DNA of 64,000 bases, taken from Candidatus Gastranaerophilales bacterium. GTDB lineage: Bacteria > Cyanobacteriota > Vampirovibrionia > Gastranaerophilales > Gastranaerophilaceae. Made by a program: the position numbers and the translations under genes. The stretch is from positions 104,779 through 168,778 of the forward strand of contig CALUQH010000003.1 in assembly GCA_944322885.1 (NCBI GenBank), in the 5' to 3' direction. The notes beneath the pieces are model-generated. The model was not told where the DNA came from. It worked only from the letters and a program-made list of their open reading frames with translations, and made no database searches. Below, in pieces: positions 17,148-26,094 of this stretch (its first letter is position 1; the number at the start of each line of letters is the position of its first letter).

Positions 17148-18426
17148 CAATATATTTTGCTACCCCTTCTCCCATGGAAAAGCAGCTTCCCTGTACTCTT
17201 AATGCCCCCTGAGATAAGAAATCCGCAGAAAGGCATCTGCCGGCGACAAAAAGATTGTCAATATCCGCAGACATAAGGCTTTCAATAGGCAATTGGTAAT
17301 CCTGAACCTTTTCTAGTCTGCTTTCTGTTCTTTTATTAGAATGTACATCCACAGGGTAGTCGGATACTACAACAGGATGCTCAAACTTTTTGCCTGATCT
17401 CAAGTCATCTATTGTATATACATATTTCCCTTTAATTCGGCGAGATACCCGAACTCCAATCATGTCGGCCATATTTGAAATATATGAATTTTCAAATCCA
17501 GGGAAATATTCGCGGCAAAACTGCAGATATCTGTATATGTTCTGTCTCGCAATCAAAAGCGCCTTTGATATGCTCTTTACCTCAAGTGAATTGTTGTAAT
17601 CTATTATGCGCGGGCAGTTAAAAGCCACAGTATCCGGCATTCCGGGCACAGTAAATATTTGAAAATAGTTTGTATCATACCTTTTTAATATCCCTTTTTT
17701 TACAGCGTCCTTAAATAAAGGTTCCAGCGCCCATTTTTTATCTTTATCCCAAGTATAAGCAGTAGAAAGATGTATATACCCGTCAATTTCTTCAACAACA
17801 GTAACGTTTCTGTCCTTGTCAAAATCCTTCAGCCATTCGGAAAACTTTTTCAAATTAATCCCACCCATCATAAAACGCAAAGTGACAGGTTGAAATTCAT
17901 GATCTTTTTCCAAAAAATTACAATTACAAATTTTTCCGACAACACAATTTCCTGTTGCATCAATTACATATCTCGCTCCGACAGATACCGATAATTTTTT
18001 AACTTCCAACTCTATCTCATCGTTATATGCCGATAATATTTCTTTGGTTATTTTAATACGTTTAATCCTATTATCTTCTATTTTTATACCCAAAATATTT
18101 GTATCAAAGAAAATTTCAACCCCTGCTCGCCTCATTAAGTTATCCAAAGCTATTTTTGTAATTTCAGGGTTGAACCAGGCCGGATTATTTTGAAAAGTTG
18201 TCTGTCCGCCGAGCTTTTTACATTCTTCGATTAAAGCATTTCGAAAATCAGTATTTATCTGATTATTTCCTGATTTCATAACCGGAATAACAAGTCCTGA
18301 AGTTATTGTTCCGCCAAGATGAATATTTTTTTCAATAATTAATGTTTTTAAACCGAGCATCCCTGCAGTATAAGCTGCTGCACAACCTGCAGTTCCGCCG
18401 CCAACAACTACAACATCATATATCAT
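17131..18426 (-). CDS. FAD-dependent oxidoreductase (FAD_oxidored family)
   Basis: The 431-residue protein begins with a Rossmann FAD motif VVVGGGTAGCAAAY, continues with HLGGTITSG, a central YVIDATGNCVVGKI and a C-terminal LFVAGRCLSADF motif that closes over the flavin. This fits the FAD_oxidored family of unknown substrate. Its ATG overlaps the end of the MnmC-like methyltransferase gene by 11 bases, so the two are translationally coupled. MnmC proteins carry a flavin domain fused to such a methyltransferase, but that domain is of the DAO type and this one is not obviously the same. Confidence 0.88.
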   Translation of the reverse strand: MIYDVVVVGGGTAGCAAAYTAGMLGLKTLIIEKNIHLGGTITSGLVIPVMKSGNNQINTDFRNALIEECKKLGGQTTFQNNPAWFNPEITKIALDNLMRRAGVEIFFDTNILGIKIEDNRIKRIKITKEILSAYNDEIELEVKKLSVSVGARYVIDATGNCVVGKICNCNFLEKDHEFQPVTLRFMMGGINLKKFSEWLKDFDKDRNVTVVEEIDGYIHLSTAYTWDKDKKWALEPLFKDAVKKGILKRYDTNYFQIFTVPGMPDTVAFNCPRIIDYNNSLEVKSISKALLIARQNIYRYLQFCREYFPGFENSYISNMADMIGVRVSRRIKGKYVYTIDDLRSGKKFEHPVVVSDYPVDVHSNKRTESRLEKVQDYQLPIESLMSADIDNLFVAGRCLSADFLSQGALRVQGSCFSMGEGVAKYIAKLLA

Positions 18427-19639
18427 ATTTGCTTCCCTTTCTGAAAGATTTAATATATTTTGAACTTGATATTAAGTTTGAATTTTTTACGTCTATTTCA
18501 TGCTGCTTTATAATAGCCTCGTTAGAAGCGTTTAAATTTTCATCACGATAAAATATACCTGCTTTAGTTTTCATAAGCCCTAAATCGAATTCTGAGAGTT
18601 CGTTAACTATTAGATCTTTATTTTTAACTGCAACCGTACCTGTAAATTTATTTGCGGTTTTAGAAAAGATTTTCCCGACATAAAATCCGGCATTGATAAA
18701 TGCGCTGCGTACAGCAGAAGAATTTGAATATGTAAGAAGCATTCCGCTATTATCAAGACGTTCATATAATAATTTAAAAAAATCAACAGTCCATAAACAT
18801 GGGCACTTTGCGGGTGTAAAAGCATCCAAGAATATATAATTATATATATTGTTATCTTTAATAATAGTGTTTCTAGCATCATCAATATCAAGCTTAAAAT
18901 TAAAACTCAGTAATTTATTGGTTCTTACCACCATTTTATAACTATAAGAAATATACTTATAATATATATTATGTAAGAAACAATTTATCACCTCCAAAGG
19001 AGTAGATTTATACCTTTTTAATTTTAAAAACCTGTATAAATCGATTAGAGTACGGTCAAAAAATTGAGAATATTTTTTTGAAAAAAGAATGCTTTCTGTT
19101 TCACAATCAATATTATTTTTAAGCTTTTCTAATAATAAAATAGATACCTCTTTTTTTAATTTAAAATTTGAAGCTGTTTTCCCTGATAACATTTTTTTGA
19201 TTTTATCTTCATTAAAATTTAATTTGTTATTATTTATATTATTTTTTTGAGTAATAAAAAATGGAGACAAATTTGCCAAAATTTTATCTTTGTCTATAGC
19301 ATGTATAAAAACTTTATATTTCTTGTTATTGGTATATAACTGCCCGTTATAAAATAAAGATTTTTTGTTTTCATTATTATTTGTATGTATCGTTTCGGTA
19401 TATAGAAAATCTAAAAAATAATTTAAAAAACTTTTTGAGTTATAACCAATTCCATAACAAATATCCAAAATTTTTATTTCAGAATTTTTTTTTAAAAATT
19501 CATTTAAGTTGGCGGGAAAGATAAATTTTTCATAAGCCTCGGTAAGTGCGCCGTAAGTTGAGTGGTAGATGTCATCAGCTTCAGGAGAATACAAACCTAC
19601 CGAGCCATCATTTGTAAAATATGGATATAATTCATACAT
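18416..19639 (-). CDS. MnmC-like tRNA methyltransferase domain protein
   Basis: The 407-residue protein has a SAM-binding motif ILDICYGIGYNSKSF (about 57-71), the family motif FLDAFTPAKCPCLW (270-283) and a C-terminal signature with YRDENLNASNEAI and SSSKYIKS, all features of the methyltransferase half of MnmC (DUF752). The known role is the last step of 5-methylaminomethyl-2-thiouridine synthesis in the wobble position of some tRNAs. Between motif I and the second motif lie about 200 residues, Asn/Lys/Tyr-rich, roughly 90 more than in the E. coli enzyme. TATAAT six bases before the ATG suggests a leaderless mRNA. Confidence 0.85.
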   Translation of the reverse strand: MYELYPYFTNDGSVGLYSPEADDIYHSTYGALTEAYEKFIFPANLNEFLKKNSEIKILDICYGIGYNSKSFLNYFLDFLYTETIHTNNNENKKSLFYNGQLYTNNKKYKVFIHAIDKDKILANLSPFFITQKNNINNNKLNFNEDKIKKMLSGKTASNFKLKKEVSILLLEKLKNNIDCETESILFSKKYSQFFDRTLIDLYRFLKLKRYKSTPLEVINCFLHNIYYKYISYSYKMVVRTNKLLSFNFKLDIDDARNTIIKDNNIYNYIFLDAFTPAKCPCLWTVDFFKLLYERLDNSGMLLTYSNSSAVRSAFINAGFYVGKIFSKTANKFTGTVAVKNKDLIVNELSEFDLGLMKTKAGIFYRDENLNASNEAIIKQHEIDVKNSNLISSSKYIKSFRKGSKYDI

Positions 19640-19645
19640 ATTACT

Positions 19646-19651
19646 ATTATA
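19646..19651 (-). promoter_or_regulatory. -10 box TATAAT, six bases before the MnmC-like ATG
   Basis: The minus strand reads TATAAT, AGTAAT, ATG. There is no Shine-Dalgarno sequence, so a leaderless start is predicted. Confidence 0.6.
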
Positions 19652-19714
19652 TAGCCGTATTTTTACAGTTCAAATTATTTAAATATCTTCATTATTAGCA
19701 TTTTTTAATGTTTT

Positions 19715-19723
19715 TGCTATAAT
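19715..19723 (+). promoter_or_regulatory. Extended -10 promoter TGCTATAAT of thrB
   Basis: TGC followed by TATAAT lies 23 bases before the thrB ATG, and GAGGGA serves as its RBS. This is a conventional leadered promoter and contrasts with the leaderless gene diverging from it. Confidence 0.6.
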
Positions 19724-19746
19724 ATAATTGTATAAATGAGGGAAAT

Positions 19747-20694
19747 ATGAAAATAAGTGTAAAAGTACCCGCTACAACCGCAAATTTAGGCCCTGGATTT
19801 GATTGTTTAGGGATGGCTTTGCCAATATATAATACAATTACGATTGAAGAAACTGTACTGCCTGGTACTGGAATAGAAATTAATGTAATAAATAATGATG
19901 ACAGTGCTGATGCCCTGATGCTTGAACATATTCCTATGGACGAAAACAGCATTATTTATAAGGCTGTAGAGCTTTTATATAATTCAATAGGGCAGACTCC
20001 AAGCGAGCTTAAAATAACTGTTCAGGGACAGATACCTATAGCACGCGGGTTAGGGAGCAGTGCGGCAGTAATTGTCGGAGGATTACTAGCTGCTAATGAG
20101 TTGCTTGGTCATCCTGCAGATGAGGTTGCCCTATTATCAATTGCAACTGAAGTTGAGGGACACCCTGATAATGTAACACCGGCTATAGTCGGCGGGTTGG
20201 TGCTAACTTCTCAGGAAGACGATGGTAGCGTTGTGTACACAAAACTTAATTGGCCTGATGAATGGAATATTACTGTTTGTATCCCTGATTATGAACTATC
20301 TACTGAAATTTCTCGCTCGGTTCTGCCTAAAGAAGTTCCGATGCAGGATGCAATTTTTAACGCTAAGCGTTTGGGGATGTTTGTACAGGCTGTTAATACT
20401 AAAGATGCCGAGTTAATGAAACTTGCTCTGCAAGACCGATTACATCAGCCATACAGGATGAAGCTAGTTCCCGGATTGGATAAAATAGCAGAAAATCTTA
20501 AACATGAAGAAGATGTTCTGGGGTGTGTTTTAAGCGGTGCAGGCCCCGCAATTATTGTAATCTCACAAAAAAATAATCTTGATAAGATTAAAACAATAGT
20601 CAAAAATACCTGGGAAGAGATGAATGTCAAGGTTAATATACTGACACTTCCGGTAGCAAAAGATGGTGCACTAATTATAAATAATGAAAATTAA
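19747..20694 (+). CDS. thrB: Homoserine kinase
   Basis: The 315-residue GHMP-family protein has the N-terminal VPATTANLGPGFDCLG motif, the ATP-binding loop PIARGLGSSAAVIVGG (about 97-112) and the C-terminal LSGAGPAIIVI motif. It phosphorylates L-homoserine with ATP on the way to threonine. The neighbouring thrC and hom are not in the window. The gene is monocistronic, ending before a bidirectional terminator. Confidence 0.96.
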   Translation: MKISVKVPATTANLGPGFDCLGMALPIYNTITIEETVLPGTGIEINVINNDDSADALMLEHIPMDENSIIYKAVELLYNSIGQTPSELKITVQGQIPIARGLGSSAAVIVGGLLAANELLGHPADEVALLSIATEVEGHPDNVTPAIVGGLVLTSQEDDGSVVYTKLNWPDEWNITVCIPDYELSTEISRSVLPKEVPMQDAIFNAKRLGMFVQAVNTKDAELMKLALQDRLHQPYRMKLVPGLDKIAENLKHEEDVLGCVLSGAGPAIIVISQKNNLDKIKTIVKNTWEEMNVKVNILTLPVAKDGALIINNEN

Positions 20695-20698
20695 GCAT

Positions 20699-20728
20699 TA
20701 AAAAAGGCTCCCTGTAAAAGGGGAGCCT
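20699..20728. terminator. Bidirectional terminator between thrB and the 20738 gene
   Basis: GGCTCCC (20706-20712) pairs with GGGAGCC (20721-20727). The minus strand then reads T6, while the plus-strand side has fewer T residues. Confidence 0.8.
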
Positions 20729-20737
20729 CTATATCTG

Positions 20738-21229
20738 TTAGCCTTGACCGCCTGTGTAATCCGGTACGGCATTTTTTGCGCCGTCCTGTTCTTCTTTCTT
20801 TTTGGCTTCGTATTGACCTTTGGCAAGTTCAAGTCGTGATTCAAGATTATCTTTTTGCGTTTCTAACTCTTCCTGTAAAGCTTTTAATGGCTCAAGCTGA
20901 GCGTCCCTCATAATATCAAACTGCTCAGCCATCATTGTTTGCTGCATCATCATCTGTTGTTGAAGTGATTGTGTGCCCCACAAATAATTGTTGTATGAAT
21001 TCATATCAGATTGATTTACACCAGACATCATACCCATTCGAACCTGGTTAAAGACATTTGAATTATACATATTGTACATACGTTCTTGACGCTGCAGGCT
21101 TTGTTCCATATCACCAACTTGTTTGGTAATACGGTTATAACGGCTTGTTACGCTTGTCAACTGCCATTGTAGCTGTCTGACAAGTCGCCCGGCCATTAAT
21201 TTACCATATGCGCCTGATAGGAAACCCAT
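20738..21229 (-). CDS. Coiled-coil protein MGFLSGAYG, unknown function
   Basis: The 163-residue protein starts MGFLSGAYGKLMAGRLVRQL and is mostly long helix: a basic amphipathic first helix, a Met/Gln/Asn-rich middle (about 50-100) and an acidic C-terminal coiled coil ending PDYTGGQG. There is no signal peptide. I do not recognise a characterised family. The long helices resemble those of the MGMAA-family proteins, but the sequences do not align clearly. GGATAAAG precedes the ATG. The repeated 16-mer-like motif lies about 31 bases upstream. Confidence 0.75.
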   Translation of the reverse strand: MGFLSGAYGKLMAGRLVRQLQWQLTSVTSRYNRITKQVGDMEQSLQRQERMYNMYNSNVFNQVRMGMMSGVNQSDMNSYNNYLWGTQSLQQQMMMQQTMMAEQFDIMRDAQLEPLKALQEELETQKDNLESRLELAKGQYEAKKKEEQDGAKNAVPDYTGGQG

Positions 21230-21259
21230 GTCTTTATCCTTTGTGTTTAGTCCTCGTAA

Positions 21260-21275
21260 ATATATAAAGTATATC
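21260..21275. promoter_or_regulatory. ATATATAAAGTATATA-like motif, copy 2 (last base C)
   Basis: Fifteen of 16 bases match copy 1 at 1131-1146. It has the same orientation relative to a minus-strand gene and nearly the same distance (31 bases) to the start codon. Confidence 0.4.
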
Positions 21276-21399
21276 TTTATTTGAATATTGCCTTTATAGG
21301 AGATTTTTTTACATTTCTTAACAAAAAATTTACAATTATAAACACCATTACAATTGCATGATTTTTTAATTTTTGATAAAATTTTTCAGAGGAGAAAAT

Positions 21400-22443
21400 A
21401 TGCTAAACAAACGCTTTTTTACAGGAAAAAATATTATTTTTGCAGGTTTGGTAATCATACTTTTGCTTATTCTTCCGAAGATTATCGGAGTGTTAATGCT
21501 ATTTTTCGGAGCTTACGTAATTGCCTGCGCACTTAATCCTTATGTAACAAAATTAATGAAAAACATGAACAGAACAACTGCTTCATCAGTTGTTTTAATG
21601 GCAAGTATTCTTGGAATTGTAGCATTATTTATTCCTATATTTTTTGTTGCATACAAAGAAATTAAAACTTTTTTGTTAACACTTCCGGAAAAAATTACAG
21701 ATGTTACAAATTTTCTCCTGAACACTGAATTTATGGGGCATAAAATTCCGGAAATGTTTGATCCCGGAACAATTTTAGGGAGTTCTTCCTCATTTGCAAA
21801 AGGTCTGGTTGACCAATCATGGAGCTTTACTGTCGGCATATTCCAGCTTTTAATGGTATCTGTTGCACTTACCATGATAGTCTACTATATACTGGCAGAT
21901 AAAGCTTATTTGAAACAAAAATTTCTTGAATTTTTCCCTCCGGATTTGAAAGAGAAAGCTTCTGATATTTTAAGTAACATCAGCAACAAGGTCGGCGGCT
22001 ACGTTAGAGCCCAAATTTTATCTATGGCAGCAGTAGGCGTTATGATGGCGATAGTTCTTGTTATCCTTGGCATTGAATATTCAACACTACTAGGTTTAAT
22101 ATCAGGCATTTTAGATATAATTCCTATTTTGGGCCCGACAATTGCACTTGCTATAATTATTCTTGTTGCATATCCTGTAGGAATAATTAAAATTGTCTTA
22201 ATTATTGCGGGATTTCTGCTAGTACAGCAGATTTCAAATTACGTAGTAAGACCGGTCTTATTCGGAAAATTGATGGAATTACATCCTCTGATGATTTTTT
22301 TATCCCTGTTTTTAGCGGAACAATTTTTAGGTTTTTGGGGAGTAATTCTTTCCCCTGCAATTGCGGCTACCGTTTGCGTATTAATAGATGAACTATATAT
22401 AATACCAATGAATTTAAAGGCAAAAGAACCTGATGAATCATAA
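21400..22443 (+). CDS. AI-2E/PerM-family membrane protein
   Basis: The roughly 347-residue protein has about seven or eight membrane segments and the family pattern VGGYVRAQILSMAAVGVMMA, GIEYSTLLGLISGILDIIPILGP and VRPVLFGKLMELHPLMI. PerM-type proteins are exporters or ion antiporters with debated substrates. I choose the ATG at 21400 because AGAGGAG lies seven bases upstream; an upstream in-frame ATG has no RBS. Its end overlaps the radical SAM gene by 11 bases, indicating an operon. Confidence 0.9.
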   Translation: MLNKRFFTGKNIIFAGLVIILLLILPKIIGVLMLFFGAYVIACALNPYVTKLMKNMNRTTASSVVLMASILGIVALFIPIFFVAYKEIKTFLLTLPEKITDVTNFLLNTEFMGHKIPEMFDPGTILGSSSSFAKGLVDQSWSFTVGIFQLLMVSVALTMIVYYILADKAYLKQKFLEFFPPDLKEKASDILSNISNKVGGYVRAQILSMAAVGVMMAIVLVILGIEYSTLLGLISGILDIIPILGPTIALAIIILVAYPVGIIKIVLIIAGFLLVQQISNYVVRPVLFGKLMELHPLMIFLSLFLAEQFLGFWGVILSPAIAATVCVLIDELYIIPMNLKAKEPDES

Positions 22444-23965
22444 AGAAACTTTTTTGTACAAAAGAAAACAAAATAATAACAATGATTTTGTCATGTGGAT
22501 GGCCTTTCCCGGAATATATTCATTTTCAATGTCATCACTCGGTTATTTATGGATGTTCAAAACAATAGATATGATTGATGGAGTTAACATTGAAAGAATT
22601 TGCTCGGATACGGAAAAAACAGTATTTAATATTAAAGATGTAAATTTGTTTGGTTTTTCCTTTTCTTTTGATATGGACTTTTTAACTATATTTTCAATGC
22701 TTGAAAAGTACAACATACCATTAAAAGCAAAAGAAAGAACCAATGAACCGCTAATTTTCGCGGGTGGGCCCGTTGTGACGGCTAATCCAGAACCGTATAA
22801 AGAATTTTTTGACTTTTTTATAATCGGTGACGGAGAAGAAGTTAACCTTACTGCTGTAAATATTTGTAAAAAAGTTCGTGATAAAAATTCTGCTCTGAAA
22901 CTTTTATCAGAAATTGGAGGAATTTATGTCCCGAAATATCCAAAAAAAATAAAAAAATTGACAAAAAAATTATCTGAATGCATCTACACCCCTATTATAA
23001 GTGAAGACGCTTTTTTTAAAAATACATTTATACTTGAAATGTCGCGAGGATGTGCAAATCGCTGCGGATTCTGCCTTGCATCATACCTAAATTTACCGCT
23101 TAGATGCGTACCTTATGCAGAGCTTATCAGGACAATTGATTTAGGGCTTTCAAATACTGCTAAAATTGCACTGCTTGGAGCACAAATAAGTGCACACCCC
23201 CACTTCCATGATGTATGTAAATATATTTATGAAAAAATTAAATCGGGACAAAAAATAGATATGAGCGTTTCTTCATTGAGAGTTGATGCAATCACTCCGG
23301 ATGTTGTTCAAACACTGGTTGCGGCAGGGCAAAAAAATTCAACTCTTGCCATTGAAGCGGGAAGTGAAAGACTAAGAAAAGTTATTAACAAAAATCTGAC
23401 TGAAGATAAAATTTTCGCGGCCGTAAAAACTGCAAGAGAAAACGGCTTGCGAGGTCTTAAATTCTATGGAATGATAGGTTTACCGACGGAAACGCGGGAG
23501 GATTTACAAGCAATTATAGAACTCGGGCGAAAAGTAAAACTTGAAAATAAAGGATTTGATATATCGTTCGGATTTTCAAGCTTTGTGCCAAAACCGAACA
23601 CTCCGTTCCAGTGGTGCGGACGTGAAGATACAAAAACGCTTGAAGAAAAATCTGCTTTTTTGAAAAAAGAATTACATAAAATCGGAATAACTTCTAATAT
23701 TTCAAGTATTAAGTGGGATTACTGGCAGGCAGTTTTATCCCGAGGAGATGAAAGTTTAAATGACTTTGTTCTGGAAGTTTATAAAACGGGCGGTAAGCTT
23801 GGATCATTTAAAGCCTCTGCAAAAAAATTAAATATTAATACCGATTATTTTGCACTTGAAAATTATGAATTAGACAAGCCACTGCCATGGGATTTTATTG
23901 AAATAAATCCCGGCAAAGATTTTCTGAAAAGTGAAAACCAGCGTTTACTAAATATTGCTACATAG
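22433..23965 (+). CDS. Radical SAM protein with B12-binding-like N-terminus
   Basis: The 510-residue protein has the 4Fe-4S cluster motif CANRCGFC (Cys207, Cys211, Cys214; CX3CX2C). The N-terminal 150 residues look like the B12-binding fold seen in many such enzymes (FAGGPVVTANPEP, IIGDGEE). After the SAM barrel comes FGFSSFVPKPNTPFQW, shared with methylthiotransferase-related and TIGR03960-like proteins. The substrate is unknown. Translation is coupled to the PerM-like gene by the ATGAATCATAA overlap. Its end overlaps the convergent phosphatase-like gene by eight bases. Confidence 0.9.
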   Translation: MNHKETFLYKRKQNNNNDFVMWMAFPGIYSFSMSSLGYLWMFKTIDMIDGVNIERICSDTEKTVFNIKDVNLFGFSFSFDMDFLTIFSMLEKYNIPLKAKERTNEPLIFAGGPVVTANPEPYKEFFDFFIIGDGEEVNLTAVNICKKVRDKNSALKLLSEIGGIYVPKYPKKIKKLTKKLSECIYTPIISEDAFFKNTFILEMSRGCANRCGFCLASYLNLPLRCVPYAELIRTIDLGLSNTAKIALLGAQISAHPHFHDVCKYIYEKIKSGQKIDMSVSSLRVDAITPDVVQTLVAAGQKNSTLAIEAGSERLRKVINKNLTEDKIFAAVKTARENGLRGLKFYGMIGLPTETREDLQAIIELGRKVKLENKGFDISFGFSSFVPKPNTPFQWCGREDTKTLEEKSAFLKKELHKIGITSNISSIKWDYWQAVLSRGDESLNDFVLEVYKTGGKLGSFKASAKKLNINTDYFALENYELDKPLPWDFIEINPGKDFLKSENQRLLNIAT

Positions 23966-24581
23966 GTGTATAATCACAGTAAACAAGACTTGACCATTTT
24001 TCATAATAACTAATCTGGGTTGCACTGCCTGATTTCACATAAATACGGCTCAATGAACTGTGAGGAATATGTAAAGCAAGACATATTGCTGCTTTAATTA
24101 TATCCTTATGAGTAACAATGATAATTCTGTTGCCTAAATTTTCCTCTATAATTCTATTTAGGGTAACTTCAACTCTATTAATAAAATCAGTTATACTTTC
24201 CGCATCTTCAGGAGTAGCAATCTCCGGAGAGTTAATTAAACGTTCGAGCATATCAGGGCATTTTTCATATAGCTGTTCATAAGTCATGCCATTAAAACCT
24301 CCGCATTTACGCGGATGTAAATCCTCAATTACCTGAAAATCCTGTTTGTAAACTTTTGCAACCATCTCCGCGCTCTGGCGTGAACGAACCGCAGGTGAAG
24401 AGTAAATAACACTGTTTTTTATGCCTCGTCTTTTTATAAATTCACATATTCTTTCAATTTCTTCCTGCCCTGCATCGCTTAGCGGCGGGTAGTTCTCTGA
24501 ATCGGTTAATCTGTCATCCTCACTATATATAGTTGCTCCGTTACAAATAAAAGTTACTTTACATTTTCTGCTGAAATACAT
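23958..24581 (-). CDS. Histidine phosphatase-fold protein lacking the catalytic histidine
   Basis: The 207-residue protein aligns with the phosphoglycerate mutase/histidine phosphatase family: SSPAVRSRQSAE (Arg66), a following Glu-rich turn, and IIIVTHKDII with the second His (His158). The defining N-terminal RHG motif reads CNG here (FICNGAT, residues 11-17), so the phospho-accepting His is Asn and the preceding Arg is Cys. Catalysis of the usual type is therefore unlikely, and a binding or regulatory role is possible. GAGG precedes the ATG. It shares its promoter region with divergent leuD. Confidence 0.85.
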   Translation of the reverse strand: MYFSRKCKVTFICNGATIYSEDDRLTDSENYPPLSDAGQEEIERICEFIKRRGIKNSVIYSSPAVRSRQSAEMVAKVYKQDFQVIEDLHPRKCGGFNGMTYEQLYEKCPDMLERLINSPEIATPEDAESITDFINRVEVTLNRIIEENLGNRIIIVTHKDIIKAAICLALHIPHSSLSRIYVKSGSATQISYYEKWSSLVYCDYTPM

Positions 24582-24649
24582 AATAATTTACCTCATTTTC
24601 TTTATTATAACACTATTTTGTAGTATAATCAAGAAAAAAGGAGTCTATT

Positions 24650-25144
24650 ATGAGAGGAAAAGCTTTTAAATTCGGGGACAATATTTCAACTGATCACATT
24701 GCACCGGGCAGATTATTCCATTTACGTTCTAATTTACCGGAGTTTGCAAAGCATGTTCTGGAAGATGCAGATCCGTCGTTTGCTTCTTCTATGAAAAAAG
24801 GAGATTTCGTTGTAGCAGGGTCTAATTTTGGGCTCGGTTCTTCACGGGAGCATGCCCCTCAAATTATTAAAATTGCAGGCGTAGGAGCTGTTATTGCGAA
24901 ATCTTTTGCCAGAATTTTTTACAGAAATGCGATTAATATAGGACTTTTGGCAATAGAAGCTGATACTGATGCAATTGATGCAGGCGATGAACTTGATCTG
25001 GATATAGAGAAAGGTATTTTAACTGACATAACAAACGAAGCAATAATTCCAATTGAACCATTGCCGCCTGTAATGATTAAATTACTGCAAGATGGCGGGC
25101 TCGTTGAACATATTAAGAAAAACGGTGATTTTAAATTGACATAA
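24650..25144 (+). CDS. leuD: 3-isopropylmalate dehydratase small subunit
   Basis: The 164-residue protein contains FGDNISTDHIAPGR and GSNFGLGSSREHAP, the swivel-domain signatures of the LeuD/HacB type. With LeuC it isomerises 2- and 3-isopropylmalate in leucine synthesis. The length fits the short archaeal-like LeuD class, which includes homoaconitase-type enzymes, so the exact substrate is not certain. leuC is not adjacent. AAGGAG lies eight bases before the ATG. Confidence 0.92.
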   Translation: MRGKAFKFGDNISTDHIAPGRLFHLRSNLPEFAKHVLEDADPSFASSMKKGDFVVAGSNFGLGSSREHAPQIIKIAGVGAVIAKSFARIFYRNAINIGLLAIEADTDAIDAGDELDLDIEKGILTDITNEAIIPIEPLPPVMIKLLQDGGLVEHIKKNGDFKLT

Positions 25145-25146
25145 AA

Positions 25147-25839
25147 TTACCATTCGCGCAGGCTATTAAGAGCGCTTACTGCAGACGCGAAATTTCTGTC
25201 TTTCAAGATAACATAAGTATTATTGAGTGGGTTAATAATACAGGCAGTTTGTCCGCAGCGCTTAAAAAATTCTGCCATATTTGAATAGTCAGAAGCTTTT
25301 AGCCTTTGATTGTTACATTCTTCCAGACTATTACAAATTTTTTCCGGACCTGTGACACCAACTCTCAAATTTTTTAATTGATAAGAGGTTATTGCAAAGT
25401 TATTATAATAATCTCGATTGTCATCTGTATTTAAGTAATCAGTCATTCTTAAGTGAAAATCTTCTGAAAGGTTTTTATCATTACCTGAGGGATCGTATAA
25501 ATAAAATACAGCCTTTTTATTTGAATCAAATATATTCACCCAGGTATTCGAGCTGTAAACTCCTCTCAAAACTGTTTCTGGAATTGTCCGCGGTCTGTAA
25601 TTTTTATATGATACGACCTCACGGGATGAAGAATTATCAGAGCTTAAAATACGAGCCCTGTCACCAACCGTTGACGAATTTTTAGAAAGGTTATATACAG
25701 TTTTCTGATATGAATCATTGAAATCACGCAGAGAAAACCCTTTTAGAAAGCCCGAATAATACCCGAACCCGAGCAATACAATAACACACAGTATAAAGCT
25801 GCCTGCTTCTTTTAATTTGTCCTTTATCTTTTTATCCAT
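25147..25839 (-). CDS. Membrane-anchored hypothetical protein
   Basis: The 230-residue protein has one N-terminal membrane helix (residues 14-32), then a Ser/Asn-rich linker and a periplasmic domain. That domain includes WVNIFDSNKKAVFYLYDP and pairs of cysteines near 170-175 and 193-198 (CNSLEECN, CGQTAC). The alternation of strand and helix could fit a thioredoxin-like fold without a CxxC motif, but I cannot confirm it. AGAGGAG precedes the ATG. It is convergent with leuD, three bases apart. Confidence 0.7.
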   Translation of the reverse strand: MDKKIKDKLKEAGSFILCVIVLLGFGYYSGFLKGFSLRDFNDSYQKTVYNLSKNSSTVGDRARILSSDNSSSREVVSYKNYRPRTIPETVLRGVYSSNTWVNIFDSNKKAVFYLYDPSGNDKNLSEDFHLRMTDYLNTDDNRDYYNNFAITSYQLKNLRVGVTGPEKICNSLEECNNQRLKASDYSNMAEFFKRCGQTACIINPLNNTYVILKDRNFASAVSALNSLREW

Positions 25840-25898
25840 TAAAAAGCTCCTCTATATACGCCAATTATATAGCATTATTAAGTTATTTGCAATATTTG

Positions 25899-25927
25899 TT
25901 GACAACACATTTTGGCTGTAGTTAAAT
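25899..25927 (+). promoter_or_regulatory. Promoter of rpsL-rpsG
   Basis: A consensus -35 TTGACA (25899-25904), a 17-base spacer and TTAAAT (25922-25927) form a plausible sigma-70 promoter about 165 bases before rpsL. Confidence 0.55.
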
Positions 25928-25933
25928 AAAAAT

Positions 25934-26094
25934 ACGCACTTGCCGAATTTTTGTATTAAAAATTTGCTGTTTGTGCGGGTAAAGCAGGAACGTAGGGACG
26001 AAATTCGTTCGGCAGTTCCGGTTAAAATCAGAATGCGTAAGGGTTTTAGATTTTAATCTTTACCGATGTAGAAAAAAGAAAAAGGAGAAATTAA
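25934..26094 (+). promoter_or_regulatory. Long, possibly structured 5' leader of rpsL-rpsG
   Basis: The 160-base leader has complementary segments, for example TGCCGAA near 25938 with TTCGGCA near 26010, and TAAAATC with GATTTTA near 26025-26055. Ribosomal operons are often autoregulated through such leaders, S7 in the case of the str operon. AAAGGAG before the ATG is the RBS. No known element is recognised with certainty. Confidence 0.35.

Noticed and set aside
17131..18426. FAD protein as the MnmC1 half of a split MnmC
   Set aside because: Its motifs fit the FAD_oxidored group (HLGGTITSG, YVIDATGNCV) and not the DAO-type domain of MnmC, so only the neighbourhood supports the idea.
19695..19952. 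Minus-strand open frame across the thrB start
   Set aside because: It overlaps the thrB promoter and its conserved N-terminus, and it shows no family resemblance.
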